Assembly (NCBI GenBank): GCA_017440045.1
Contig: JAFSIA010000048.1
Location: 1-64,000, forward strand
Length of the DNA stretch: 64,000 nt
DNA from: Lachnospiraceae bacterium
GTDB lineage: Bacteria > Bacillota > Clostridia > Lachnospirales > Lachnospiraceae
Direction: 5' to 3'
Below, piece by piece: positions 16,220-24,222 of the stretch. Under the pieces are notes generated by a model. It was not told where the DNA came from and made no database searches. It worked only from the letters and a program-made list of their open reading frames with translations. The position numbers and the translations under genes are program-made. Position 1 is the stretch's first letter. Each line of letters opens with the position of its first letter.

Positions 16220-17620
16220 ATGAAAGCATTAAAAGATTTTATCCTGCACAATAAAGTGCTGGTTTCAGTAACTGGTTCGGTTACCATGGCAATCTTTTTA
16301 GTGTTCACTGTAATAGCTGTAGCTATCAGCGGAACACCTGGTGGAGACGTTTCTACAAACGCAAATTCCACAGAGCCTTCTGGTGAGGACACAACAATAA
16401 ATATTGCCGACAATTCAACTGGTTCGACAGAGAATAGCGGAAACACAGGTAATCAGAATACTGATATAACAGTTCCTTCATATGATGGAACAGAAGACTC
16501 AGCTGGTTCTGAAAAGGATACTACAGAGGAGCCAACAACAGAGCCACCTGTTGACCCATATACTCTTCCATACAAGATTATGGTTAACAGAGCTGCAAAC
16601 TGCTTGACAGTATACAAGAAAGATTCTTTTGGAAACTTCACTGAGCCAATTAAGGCTATTACTGTTTCATGTGGTAAGAATCTTGGTGACACTCCATCAG
16701 GATCATTTCAGACAAAGATGCATTACGATTGGCGTATGATGGTTGACGATACCTTCGCTCAGTATGCATATAGAATTCAAGGTTCTATTCTTTTCCACTC
16801 TGTTCCATACTTTACACAGAGAAAGGACGATTTGGAATGGGAGGAATATAACAAGCTTGGTACATCTGCATCACTTGGCTGTGTTCGTATGACAGTTGCT
16901 GATGCTAAGTGGCTTATAGACAATTGTCCAAGAGGCACATTGGTTGAGATTTATGATGATGCAGCAAATCCTGGTCCACTTGGAAAGCCTGACACAATAA
17001 AGATTCCAGCTAACAGCCCATATAAGGGATGGGACCCAACTGATCCGGATCCGGCTAACCCATGGAAACTTTTCTATGCAAGCATCACACACCCTGCATC
17101 AAAGTATGTAGTTGTTACTGAGGGTGCTACAATTGAAGATATTAGAATTCATTTCTCTGCAAAAGATACATGTGGAAATGATATTACAGATAAGATTAAA
17201 TTTACTGGTGACTTAAACCTTGATAAGCCTGGTATATACAGTGACATTGTTGTAAGTGTTACTGATGCTATTGGCAGCCACGCAGAGCTTACAATCACCG
17301 TAGAAGTTCAGTCAGATGAGCCTATAACAGATGAACCTTCAACTGATGAGCCTTCAACTGATGAGCCTTCAACTGACGAGCCTTCAACTGATGAGCCTTC
17401 AACTGACGAGCCTTCAACTGACGAGCCTTCAACTGACGAGCCTTCAACTGATGAGCCTTCAACTGACGAGCCTTCAACTGATGAGCCTTCAACTGAGGAA
17501 CCTTCTTCTGAGGAGTCTTCTTCCGAAGAACCTTCTTCTGAGGAGCCTTCTTCCGAGGAGCCTTCTTCTGAGGAATCATCTTCTGAGAATGGTCAGGGTT
17601 CAAATGAACCTATAGCTTAA
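16220..17620 (+). CDS. Membrane-anchored L,D-transpeptidase with long EPSTD repeat tail
   Basis: A 466-residue extracytoplasmic enzyme expected to make 3-3 cross-links in peptidoglycan or attach proteins to it. A cytosolic start and one membrane segment (about 13-37) are followed by a Ser/Thr/Gly/Glu-rich linker (40-112). The YkuD domain (about 118-255) has GDTPSGSFQT, the histidine in SILFHSVPYF and the catalytic SLGCVRMTVADA. A bacterial Ig-like domain (about 283-370) follows. The chain ends in about eleven five-residue EPSTD-type units, then six EPSSE/ESSSE units. There is no LPXTG motif or choline repeat, so the acidic tail probably spans the wall. Start has AAGGAG. Confidence 0.9.
   Translation: MKALKDFILHNKVLVSVTGSVTMAIFLVFTVIAVAISGTPGGDVSTNANSTEPSGEDTTINIADNSTGSTENSGNTGNQNTDITVPSYDGTEDSAGSEKDTTEEPTTEPPVDPYTLPYKIMVNRAANCLTVYKKDSFGNFTEPIKAITVSCGKNLGDTPSGSFQTKMHYDWRMMVDDTFAQYAYRIQGSILFHSVPYFTQRKDDLEWEEYNKLGTSASLGCVRMTVADAKWLIDNCPRGTLVEIYDDAANPGPLGKPDTIKIPANSPYKGWDPTDPDPANPWKLFYASITHPASKYVVVTEGATIEDIRIHFSAKDTCGNDITDKIKFTGDLNLDKPGIYSDIVVSVTDAIGSHAELTITVEVQSDEPITDEPSTDEPSTDEPSTDEPSTDEPSTDEPSTDEPSTDEPSTDEPSTDEPSTDEPSTEEPSSEESSSEEPSSEEPSSEEPSSEESSSENGQGSNEPIA
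17328..17587 (+). repeat. 15-bp tandem repeat coding for EPSTD/EPSSE units
   Basis: Units of the form GAtGAGCCTTCAACT, differing mainly at GAT/GAC, are repeated about eleven times and then pass into units with CCTTCTTCTGAGGA. Every unit is 15 bp, so copy-number change keeps the frame. The near identity suggests recent slippage or recombination. Confidence 0.9.
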
Positions 17621-17636
17621 TATAGTTAATAAACAT

Positions 17637-17672
17637 AAAAACCCGCAGGCAACAAAACCTGCGGGTTTATTT
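17637..17672. terminator. Bidirectional terminator
   Basis: Arms ACCCGCAGG (17,641-17,649) and CCTGCGGGT (17,658-17,666) with an 8-base loop, preceded by AAAA and followed by TTATTTTACTT. It serves the convergent transpeptidase and deacetylase genes. Confidence 0.85.
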
Positions 17673-17675
17673 TAC

Positions 17676-18464
17676 TTAGTTGGCAATCTGTTTTCCAGTA
17701 TGGTCAATACTATAATTCTCTTTTATGATAATCTCAGACATTGTAACAAACTTGTATCCCTTTTCCTTCAATCCATCAATAATACTTTGCAGTGCCTTAG
17801 CTGTATACTTGGCTCCATTATGCATTAATATAATTGCACCATTATCCAATGCCTTATGATTAACAACAGTGTCTACTATGTTGTCGATACCATAATTCTT
17901 CCAATCCAAGCTGTCAATCGACCACTGTATTGGATAATAGCCACATTCATAAGTGGTATTTATAACAACATCATCATAATCACCATAAGGAGGCCTAAAA
18001 ACCTTCATCTCCACTCCTGTCAGTTCTTTAACCTTGTTATGTACAGCCAGCAATTCCTCTTTACACTCCTCTGCTGTCAACTGGCTCATATTCTTATGGC
18101 TTTGACTGTGATTGCCCAACTCATGACCTGCTGCTGCAATGGCCTTTACATCATCGGGATACCTTTCAACCCAGCCTCCTGTCATAAAGAAGGTCACCTT
18201 TACATCATTCTTTTCTAAGATAGACAATATCTCTTTAGTATCTTCATTGCCCCAAGCTGCATCAAAGGACAATGCAACAATCTTTTCTTCCGTGTCGACG
18301 CAATAGATTGGCAGCTCCTTTCCATACACTAAAGCATTAGATGGCTTAGTATTGTCTCTTCCCACACAAAACATGCCATACAAAAAGGCGAAAGCCACCG
18401 CTACCGCCCAAAATAACTTTGTGTGGAGTAACTTTTTTGCCACATCTCTCATATCATTAAACAT
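17676..18464 (-). CDS. Polysaccharide deacetylase, PdaB/NodB family
   Basis: A 262-residue protein with one N-terminal membrane segment (about 12-32) and an outward NodB domain that removes acetyl groups from amino sugars, probably in peptidoglycan. Motif 1 is LSFDAAWGNEDT, the FDAAWG form typical of PdaB-like proteins. Motif 2 is ELGNHSQSHKNM and motif 3 FRPPYGDYDDVV; the C-terminal motifs QWSIDSLDW and ILMHNG are intact. PdaB relatives act in the spore cortex, but the exact target is not shown here. Several in-frame starts exist; I use ATG 18,464 because GGAG is six bases upstream. Its neighbour is an L,D-transpeptidase, another wall-modifying enzyme, transcribed towards it. Confidence 0.9.
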   Translation of the reverse strand: MFNDMRDVAKKLLHTKLFWAVAVAFAFLYGMFCVGRDNTKPSNALVYGKELPIYCVDTEEKIVALSFDAAWGNEDTKEILSILEKNDVKVTFFMTGGWVERYPDDVKAIAAAGHELGNHSQSHKNMSQLTAEECKEELLAVHNKVKELTGVEMKVFRPPYGDYDDVVINTTYECGYYPIQWSIDSLDWKNYGIDNIVDTVVNHKALDNGAIILMHNGAKYTAKALQSIIDGLKEKGYKFVTMSEIIIKENYSIDHTGKQIAN

Positions 18465-18543
18465 CTGCATCTCCAAGGTACAAAGTAGTTACTATATTAT
18501 ATTATTTCAGTTTTGTAATATGTCTTTTTTTAGATATTTCAGC

Positions 18544-19188
18544 CTAAATTCCAAGAGCCTCCTTGGCAAGCTTGTCCGCCAAATCATTGTACTTATCACC
18601 AGAATGTCCTTTAACCTTCACAAAAGTAATATCTACATTTTTTGAAATATTATCATAAAAAGCCTGGTAGCTCTGTGTTCCCTCCTTATTTGCCTTCCAC
18701 TGCCTAAGTGGCCACTTTGATATACCCTCGTAATCGTGATAAATGGTCAGCTTTTTCATACCATTTTCATATGCATATGCCATAGCAGCCTCAGCACCTT
18801 TTATCTCTCCTGCGACATTTCTCATCTCTGCAAGCGACTGATCATCAAAGCTTTTATTAAAATGAAGCTCTCTGCCATTATGAAACATCACCACACCGTA
18901 TGAGAATTCACCTGTAGCAATATTGTAGCTGCCATCTACGTAAGCTGTATCATCTGGAACAGTTATTTCAGAAGCTTCTATGGACATATTGTCATCTCCT
19001 TTACTGTCAGCAACACTTAAAGAAGAACTTCCTACGCCCCACCCAAGATATTCTGCTGCCTCAGCGGCAGTTTTAAAGCTCTTATACTGAGCCCCCGGGT
19101 AGCCGTCTACCTGCACCTTGCAATCATCCCATGTATTATAAATTCCAATAGTTTTTCCAACTTTTACTGCATAAAATTTTGAAGCCAT
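18544..19188 (-). CDS. rnhA: Ribonuclease H with N-terminal viroplasmin-type domain
   Basis: A 214-residue RNase H. Residues 1-50 (KFYAVKVGKTIGIYNTWDDC, then KSFKTAAEAAEYLG) are the small RNA-DNA hybrid-binding domain shared with eukaryotic RNase H1. The catalytic domain (about 80-214) has the acidic residues in YVDGSYN, AGEIKGAEAAM, YHDYEGI and the last aspartate in YNDLADKLAKEA, with the conserved VKVKGHSGD. It removes RNA from hybrids during replication and repair. ATG 19,188 has GAGG upstream; an ATG five codons earlier is less well placed. It follows the S8 gene on the same strand with a 77-base gap. Confidence 0.93.
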   Translation of the reverse strand: MASKFYAVKVGKTIGIYNTWDDCKVQVDGYPGAQYKSFKTAAEAAEYLGWGVGSSSLSVADSKGDDNMSIEASEITVPDDTAYVDGSYNIATGEFSYGVVMFHNGRELHFNKSFDDQSLAEMRNVAGEIKGAEAAMAYAYENGMKKLTIYHDYEGISKWPLRQWKANKEGTQSYQAFYDNISKNVDITFVKVKGHSGDKYNDLADKLAKEALGI

Positions 19189-19265
19189 ACTTACCTCGCC
19201 CATTTATTTATTCTATCTAAATCTTACAATAGGCACATGTAAAAATCAATGAATTTTAAGTAAAT

Positions 19266-20900
19266 TTACTGCCCTCTAAGCCTCTCAAATGACCTGTATA
19301 CATCTAAGCTTCCAAATCCCCATTCCCTGCTTGGATATGTGATATTGCCACGCCTAATGGCACCACGTATGAGATAACTCTTAATATCTGAGCTTCTAAG
19401 CTGTGTGTCATTACCATTGACAATACCCCAGTTTAAAAACTGACATGACGCACCTGCTGTTATGGCAACAGATAACGTGGTGGCTATATCCGGTTTTATG
19501 GCATTATCTCTGGCAAAACCTCTTCCATTTTCGAGATATAATGCGCCATCATCAGGTTCAAATCCCACAGATGTTATAGCATATCTTGCATAGGCAGGAT
19601 CTGTCAATGTAATCTCAGGATCAGGGCTTAAAAAATAAGTTTCGTCCTTCAAAAACTGGCTGATAGGCAGATATACATTGTATCTCCCTGTAAGTATATT
19701 TTCCCCATATATCTGTATTGTCCAGACACCTGCTGTTGGATTCATAAGGTTAATAAGAATAAGCTCATCCCCCGAATCACCTTCCACCAAATCATATTCT
19801 ATGACAACAGTTGTTCTGTCAAAAACCAGATTATATGTCTCGGATTTGCCTACGCGAACAGGAATCCTCGGAACAACCTCCCCTGTAGGTGATATAAGCC
19901 CCACGGACAATACCTCTGCTTCATCACCCCATATATTAATCATCAAACCATCCTGTCCCTCTGCCACCCGCAGCTCTACATTAACAGGCTCATTATCTAT
20001 ATCAATATTTCCTGAGCTATGAAGCTGTTTATTTCCTTCGTCCCCTCCAGCTACTGATATGACTGCCCCTGTATCAGACACAAATGTGTCTAAAATAAAG
20101 CTAAGGGCCGAACGGCCATCATGACTTCTCCCATTAGTGCCTAGTGCTAAACATAGTGACACCGGCATTTTATATTCCTGCGCCACACTTCTCACATAGT
20201 TAACTGCCAGCATAATATCGTTTTCCTGATAAGCTACAGCATCACTCTCTATATGATAATACTCCCTAAGGTAGGCCTTTGCAGGCTTTAGCTTAACCAC
20301 TACAATCTGACACTCCGGCACCGCACCACTTTTCCCTGCACCAATTCTTGCCAGATAATTACCATGGCCTATCTCATCTCGCCCTGGTCTTCCATTTTCT
20401 TTAAGAATATTATTTATATCTTCTGTATTATACTCACTACCAAAGACTATTCCCTCAGGTGGCGTTCCGGTCTCATCGGTCATATCCCACAGCCTTAAAA
20501 TCCTGGTATCTCCGTTGCCAAATCTAAATTCATCATCATCTATATTTATGCCCGTATCGATAAAAGCCATAATACATCCCTGACCTTTTAACTGTAATGT
20601 AGGCTGCCTTTGGAGGCTTATTATCCCTGACACATCTAATGCTGACTGCAAATTAGAACTCCTAACCCTTATATCACGCTCCATAAGGCCGTATAACGCC
20701 GGTATTTCATTAAAGCGATAATTCCTTAGGCTAAGTGCCCTAACATCCCGTAAAGGCCTAAATATGGTTCCATATATGCCTGATATACGCTGAAAACAAT
20801 CCACATCAAAATTATTTACAGCTTCTTCATTACTGCCAGTCCAATTCACTATAAAATCTGCATATTCTTCTGATGTAGCCACATACCTGCAATCAGCCAT
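19266..20900 (-). CDS. Csp-like S8 (subtilisin) family protein, probably a pseudoprotease
   Basis: A 544-residue protein without a signal peptide, resembling the CspA/B/C group of Clostridia. The aspartate motif is present (CIMAFIDTGIN, about D115), as is the histidine (DEIGHGNYLARIGAG, about H179). Where active members have KPDIAAP, a loop and GTSxAAA, this protein reads KPDIATTLSVAITAGA. About 15-20 residues carrying the usual approach to the nucleophile are absent, and the serine position aligns with threonine or is lost. The oxyanion segment AGNEGN is AGGDEGN. In C. difficile, Csp pseudoproteases act in spore germination; a like role here is inference. ATG 20,900 has GGAG at six bases; another ATG lies four codons earlier. 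Confidence 0.8.
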   Translation of the reverse strand: MADCRYVATSEEYADFIVNWTGSNEEAVNNFDVDCFQRISGIYGTIFRPLRDVRALSLRNYRFNEIPALYGLMERDIRVRSSNLQSALDVSGIISLQRQPTLQLKGQGCIMAFIDTGINIDDDEFRFGNGDTRILRLWDMTDETGTPPEGIVFGSEYNTEDINNILKENGRPGRDEIGHGNYLARIGAGKSGAVPECQIVVVKLKPAKAYLREYYHIESDAVAYQENDIMLAVNYVRSVAQEYKMPVSLCLALGTNGRSHDGRSALSFILDTFVSDTGAVISVAGGDEGNKQLHSSGNIDIDNEPVNVELRVAEGQDGLMINIWGDEAEVLSVGLISPTGEVVPRIPVRVGKSETYNLVFDRTTVVIEYDLVEGDSGDELILINLMNPTAGVWTIQIYGENILTGRYNVYLPISQFLKDETYFLSPDPEITLTDPAYARYAITSVGFEPDDGALYLENGRGFARDNAIKPDIATTLSVAITAGASCQFLNWGIVNGNDTQLRSSDIKSYLIRGAIRRGNITYPSREWGFGSLDVYRSFERLRGQ

Positions 20901-20941
20901 ATATTTCTCCATAAGTCTTCTCTTCTATGATATCTTATTCT

Positions 20942-20956
20942 CCAAGTGCCACTTGG
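20942..20956. promoter_or_regulatory. Short perfect palindrome between the S8 gene and the clpX-like gene
   Basis: CCAAGTG-C-CACTTGG is a 15-base perfect palindrome 42 bases upstream of the S8 start and 36 bases before the clpX-like -35. It could be an operator for either gene. Confidence 0.3.
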
Positions 20957-20973
20957 TCACAAAAGTTTCACTT

Positions 20974-21036
20974 AAAAATAGCCGCAAAAAATTGACAAAC
21001 AGCTAAATGATTGATAGTATGAAAAAGGCTATTTTT
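20974..21036 (+). promoter_or_regulatory. Promoter of the ClpX-like gene enclosed by an inverted repeat
   Basis: TTGACA (20,992-20,997), 17-base spacer and TAGTAT (21,015-21,020) form a good promoter. It sits exactly inside a 10-bp inverted repeat, AAAAATAGCC (20,974-20,983) and GGCTATTTTT (21,027-21,036). This is not the CtsR heptad repeat known for clp genes. Confidence 0.65.
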
Positions 21037-21091
21037 AGCACATATTAATGCTGGGAATTCATATATCCAGCTTAAGTTAGGAGAGAATTTT

Positions 21092-22717
21092 ATGTCTAAT
21101 ACACATGACAATGATGAATACGAAAAGATATGTTATATATGCCGTCGCCCTGAATCGAGAGCAGGAAAAATGATATCAATGCCCGGCAATCTTCAGGTTT
21201 GTCCAGATTGTATGCAAAAGGCATTTGATACTATAAACAACTCTGGTTTTGGTGGCATGGATATGGGTATGAATATAGACCCTTCTATGTTCTTTGGAAA
21301 TCCTTTTATGGCAGGGATGAATCCTCATATGAATCATACAGAGGAAGAAATCACTCCTGTTGAGGAAGAGGACTTTGCAGAAGCCACTTCTGACAGCTCT
21401 TCTGATAGCTCTGACAAAAAAGATAATACAAAGGAATCTACCGAAACAGTAGATGGTGTTGTAATCGAGAAGGGTGAAAACAAGGAAGAAAAGAAGGATG
21501 AAAACAAGCAGAATACGAAGAAGGGACCTTACCCTAATGTAAGCTTTATAAACCTTTCTGACCTTGCAGGTTTTGGCCGTCCACAGCCTAAGCTTAAGAA
21601 GCGTTCTAAGGACAAAGCTTCAAAGCCTGCCATTGATTTAAAAAATATTCCTGCACCACACAAAATCAAGGAACAGCTTGACCAGTATGTTGTAGGTCAG
21701 GAACAGGCTAAAAAGATTATATCTGTAGCTGTTTACAACCATTACAAGAGAATCGGTTCTCCTTTGGCTGATGATATCGAAATCGAAAAGTCAAATGTAC
21801 TTATGATTGGACCTACAGGTTGTGGTAAAACTTATCTTGTAAAGACCTTAGCTAAGCTTCTTGATGTACCTTTGGCTATAGCTGACGCCACTTCTCTCAC
21901 AGAAGCAGGCTACATAGGTGATGATATTGAGAGTGTTCTCTCAAAGCTTATTGCTGCAGCTGATGATGATGTAGATAGAGCTGAAACAGGAATTGTATTT
22001 ATAGACGAAATTGATAAGATTGCAAAGAAAAAAGAGACAAACCACAGAGATGTCAGTGGCGAGTCGGTACAGCAGGGCCTCTTAAAGCTTCTTGAAGGCA
22101 GCCAGGTTGAAGTCCCTGTAGGTGCTAACAGCAAGAATGCCATGGTTCCTCTCACAACTATTAATACTAAGAATATTTTGTTCATCTGTGGTGGTGCTTT
22201 CCCTGATTTGGACCGCATCATAAAGGAACGTTTAAATAAGCAGTCTTCTATTGGCTTCCATGCTGATTTGCGTGACCGCTTTGACAAGGAAGAAAACATC
22301 TTAAGAAAGGTCAATGTGGAGGATATCCGCAACTTCGGTATGATTCCTGAATTCCTCGGTCGTATGCCTATCATATGTACTATGGATAAGCTTGATGAGG
22401 AAATGCTTCAGTCAATTCTCACACAGCCGAAAAATGCCATCCTTAAACAGTACAAAAAGCTTCTGGAAATTGATGAAGTAGAGCTTATCTTTGACGATAC
22501 AGCTATAGAAGCCATTGCCAAGAAGGCTATGGAGCGAAAGACAGGTGCCCGTGCCCTACGTGCCATACTTGAAGATTTTATGCTTGATATAATGTACGAA
22601 ATCCCTAAGGATGACAACATTGGACGCGTAACCATTACCGGTGATTACATCAACGGAACAGGCGCACCAATAATAGAAATGAGAAGCATACCAGCCGTAA
22701 AACAAACAACAGAGTAA
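21092..22717 (+). CDS. ClpX-like AAA+ unfoldase with a long acidic insertion
   Basis: A 541-residue ClpX homologue, over 100 residues longer than usual. The N-terminal zinc finger is C14-C17-C37-C40 (CYICRRPE, CPDC). An insertion (about 50-180) rich in Met/Gly, then Glu/Asp/Ser and Lys, precedes the AAA+ domain. That domain has Walker A GPTGCGKT (240-247), pore loop AGYIGDD, Walker B IVFIDEIDK, sensor block RDVSGESVQQGLLK and the IGF motif (NKQSSIGF) used to dock on ClpP. So ClpP partnership is plausible. The pore loop and N-domain differ from housekeeping ClpX. A standard clpX presumably lies elsewhere; whether this copy is a specialised paralogue cannot be told from the window. Confidence 0.88.
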   Translation: MSNTHDNDEYEKICYICRRPESRAGKMISMPGNLQVCPDCMQKAFDTINNSGFGGMDMGMNIDPSMFFGNPFMAGMNPHMNHTEEEITPVEEEDFAEATSDSSSDSSDKKDNTKESTETVDGVVIEKGENKEEKKDENKQNTKKGPYPNVSFINLSDLAGFGRPQPKLKKRSKDKASKPAIDLKNIPAPHKIKEQLDQYVVGQEQAKKIISVAVYNHYKRIGSPLADDIEIEKSNVLMIGPTGCGKTYLVKTLAKLLDVPLAIADATSLTEAGYIGDDIESVLSKLIAAADDDVDRAETGIVFIDEIDKIAKKKETNHRDVSGESVQQGLLKLLEGSQVEVPVGANSKNAMVPLTTINTKNILFICGGAFPDLDRIIKERLNKQSSIGFHADLRDRFDKEENILRKVNVEDIRNFGMIPEFLGRMPIICTMDKLDEEMLQSILTQPKNAILKQYKKLLEIDEVELIFDDTAIEAIAKKAMERKTGARALRAILEDFMLDIMYEIPKDDNIGRVTITGDYINGTGAPIIEMRSIPAVKQTTE

Positions 22718-22728
22718 ACATACATTAT

Positions 22729-22760
22729 ACGGGGCTGTACTTTATGTACAGCCCCGTATT
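22729..22760. terminator. Bidirectional terminator
   Basis: A perfect 12-bp stem (ACGGGGCTGTAC and GTACAGCCCCGT) with a TTTAT loop lies between the convergent clpX-like and htrA-like genes, with AT-rich flanks. Confidence 0.85.
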
Positions 22761-22784
22761 GTATTTCTGTATAAATATTACTTT

Positions 22785-24134
22785 TTATGATACTTTATCT
22801 GCACCGTCTAAGGTTACCTGTATCTCTTTTTTCTCATAATCTCTTGAGCTGCGAACACGAACTGTCAATGTGACTGTCTCTCCAGCCTCATATGTGCCCA
22901 GTACTTTCACAAGCTCGTCGGCTGACGATACTGTCTGACCATCTACTGCTACAATAACATCTCCAACCATAAGACCTGCTTTTTCAGCCGGACCACCTGC
23001 AACAACCTCTCTAATATAAGCACCTGCAGGAATATTATACTGCTCATAATCTGTGGCATCAGATGTCATTACCTTTACGCCTAAATATCCTTTGTCCTCC
23101 TCAGCTACTGGATAACGTGTCTCTCTGTTTGAAAGCTCCTCAATAATATCCTTAGCCTGTGAGATTGGAATAGCATAACCCATACCCTCGACACTTGCCT
23201 CTGATGAACTTGAAGCCGATGACTTAGCCACGTTGATACCGATAACCTCGCCACTCATATTAAGAAGTGCTCCACCTGAGTTACCACCATTTATAGCCGC
23301 ATCTGTCTGGATAACAGTAAGAGTTGTATTATCAGTAGTGATTTCTCTGTCCTTGGCACTTAAATATCCCACTGTAAGTGACTGTCCGTAGCCAAGAGCA
23401 TTTCCGATAGCGATAACACCATCTCCAACCTTCATAGTATCTGAATCACCAAGAGTTGCTATACTAATATAACTTAAAGTATTATCATCAATAGCGTCTA
23501 ACGGAATAGCTACAACTGCAATATCATTGTCAGCTCTAGTACCCTTTACATAAGCCTCATCAACAGATACATCATTTGTAAACTGAACTGAAAGCGAAGT
23601 TGTTCCCTCTACGACATGATTGTTAGTGACAAGTAAAAGCTCTGTGTCATTCATGCCTACAATAATACCTGAGCCGGCACCCTGTATCTGATATGAGCCG
23701 CCGTATCCATAAAAAGGATTCATACTAGACTCAATAATAGAAGTACTTGTAATAGCTACAACCGAAGGCATAACCGCCTCTGCCACCTGCGAAACAGTGA
23801 GGCTTCCACCGGTTTCAGTAACAATAGTATGAATATTATCTGCAGTCGTCTTTATATTCTCCTTAAGATACTGCTCCTTGCTTACATAATTTTCATTAAT
23901 GTCATTATAGAAAACATATACTATTGAAGCATTAAGAAGAACTGTAGTCAGCAAGAATGCTACACATGTTACAAAAAGCTGTCCAAAAGTAAGACTCTTT
24001 ATTTCCTTCTTAGACTTTTTCTTCTTTTCATTTTTTTCCTTTTTTGATTCGCTCTTTTCTAAAGACGACTCTGCATCAAAAGGCTTCCACTGATGCTCTA
24101 TTGTTGTATTTGAATTTTCATTAAAATTGTCCAT
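22785..24134 (-). CDS. HtrA/DegP-type membrane serine protease with PDZ domain
   Basis: A 449-residue S1C protease. The basic cytosolic N-terminus (about 1-47, KSESKKEKNEKKKKSK) is followed by one membrane segment (about 50-72), so the protease faces outward. Catalytic residues are H in LVTNNHVVEG, D in ADNDIAVVAI and S in GGNSGGALLN. A single PDZ domain (about 345-440) has YLGVKV, AEKAGLMVGDVIVAVDG. Such proteases degrade or refold damaged exported proteins. The start has AGGAGG. It lies 88 bases downstream of an LCP gene at the end of the glycan gene run, and may be transcribed with it or on its own. Confidence 0.93.
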   Translation of the reverse strand: MDNFNENSNTTIEHQWKPFDAESSLEKSESKKEKNEKKKKSKKEIKSLTFGQLFVTCVAFLLTTVLLNASIVYVFYNDINENYVSKEQYLKENIKTTADNIHTIVTETGGSLTVSQVAEAVMPSVVAITSTSIIESSMNPFYGYGGSYQIQGAGSGIIVGMNDTELLLVTNNHVVEGTTSLSVQFTNDVSVDEAYVKGTRADNDIAVVAIPLDAIDDNTLSYISIATLGDSDTMKVGDGVIAIGNALGYGQSLTVGYLSAKDREITTDNTTLTVIQTDAAINGGNSGGALLNMSGEVIGINVAKSSASSSSEASVEGMGYAIPISQAKDIIEELSNRETRYPVAEEDKGYLGVKVMTSDATDYEQYNIPAGAYIREVVAGGPAEKAGLMVGDVIVAVDGQTVSSADELVKVLGTYEAGETVTLTVRVRSSRDYEKKEIQVTLDGADKVS

Positions 24135-24222
24135 CTCAAACCTCCTACATTTGTTATAGCTATAATTTATCAGCAGTTTGTGTAGAAACTGTGTTTCAAA
24201 AGTGATAATTTTTTAAACAAAT

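Noticed and set aside
17328..17587. CRISPR-like regular repeats
   Set aside because: Units are 15 bp with no spacers and are part of a coding tail; no cas genes are near.
17322..17615. Open frames on both strands in the 15-bp repeat (for example repeated LQLMS or KAHQL units)
   Set aside because: They are by-products of a repeat whose unit is a multiple of three. The frame of the transpeptidase is the coding one.
20957..21091. CtsR operator before the clpX-like gene
   Set aside because: The GGTCAAA heptad direct repeat of CtsR is not present; the inverted repeat found there is different.
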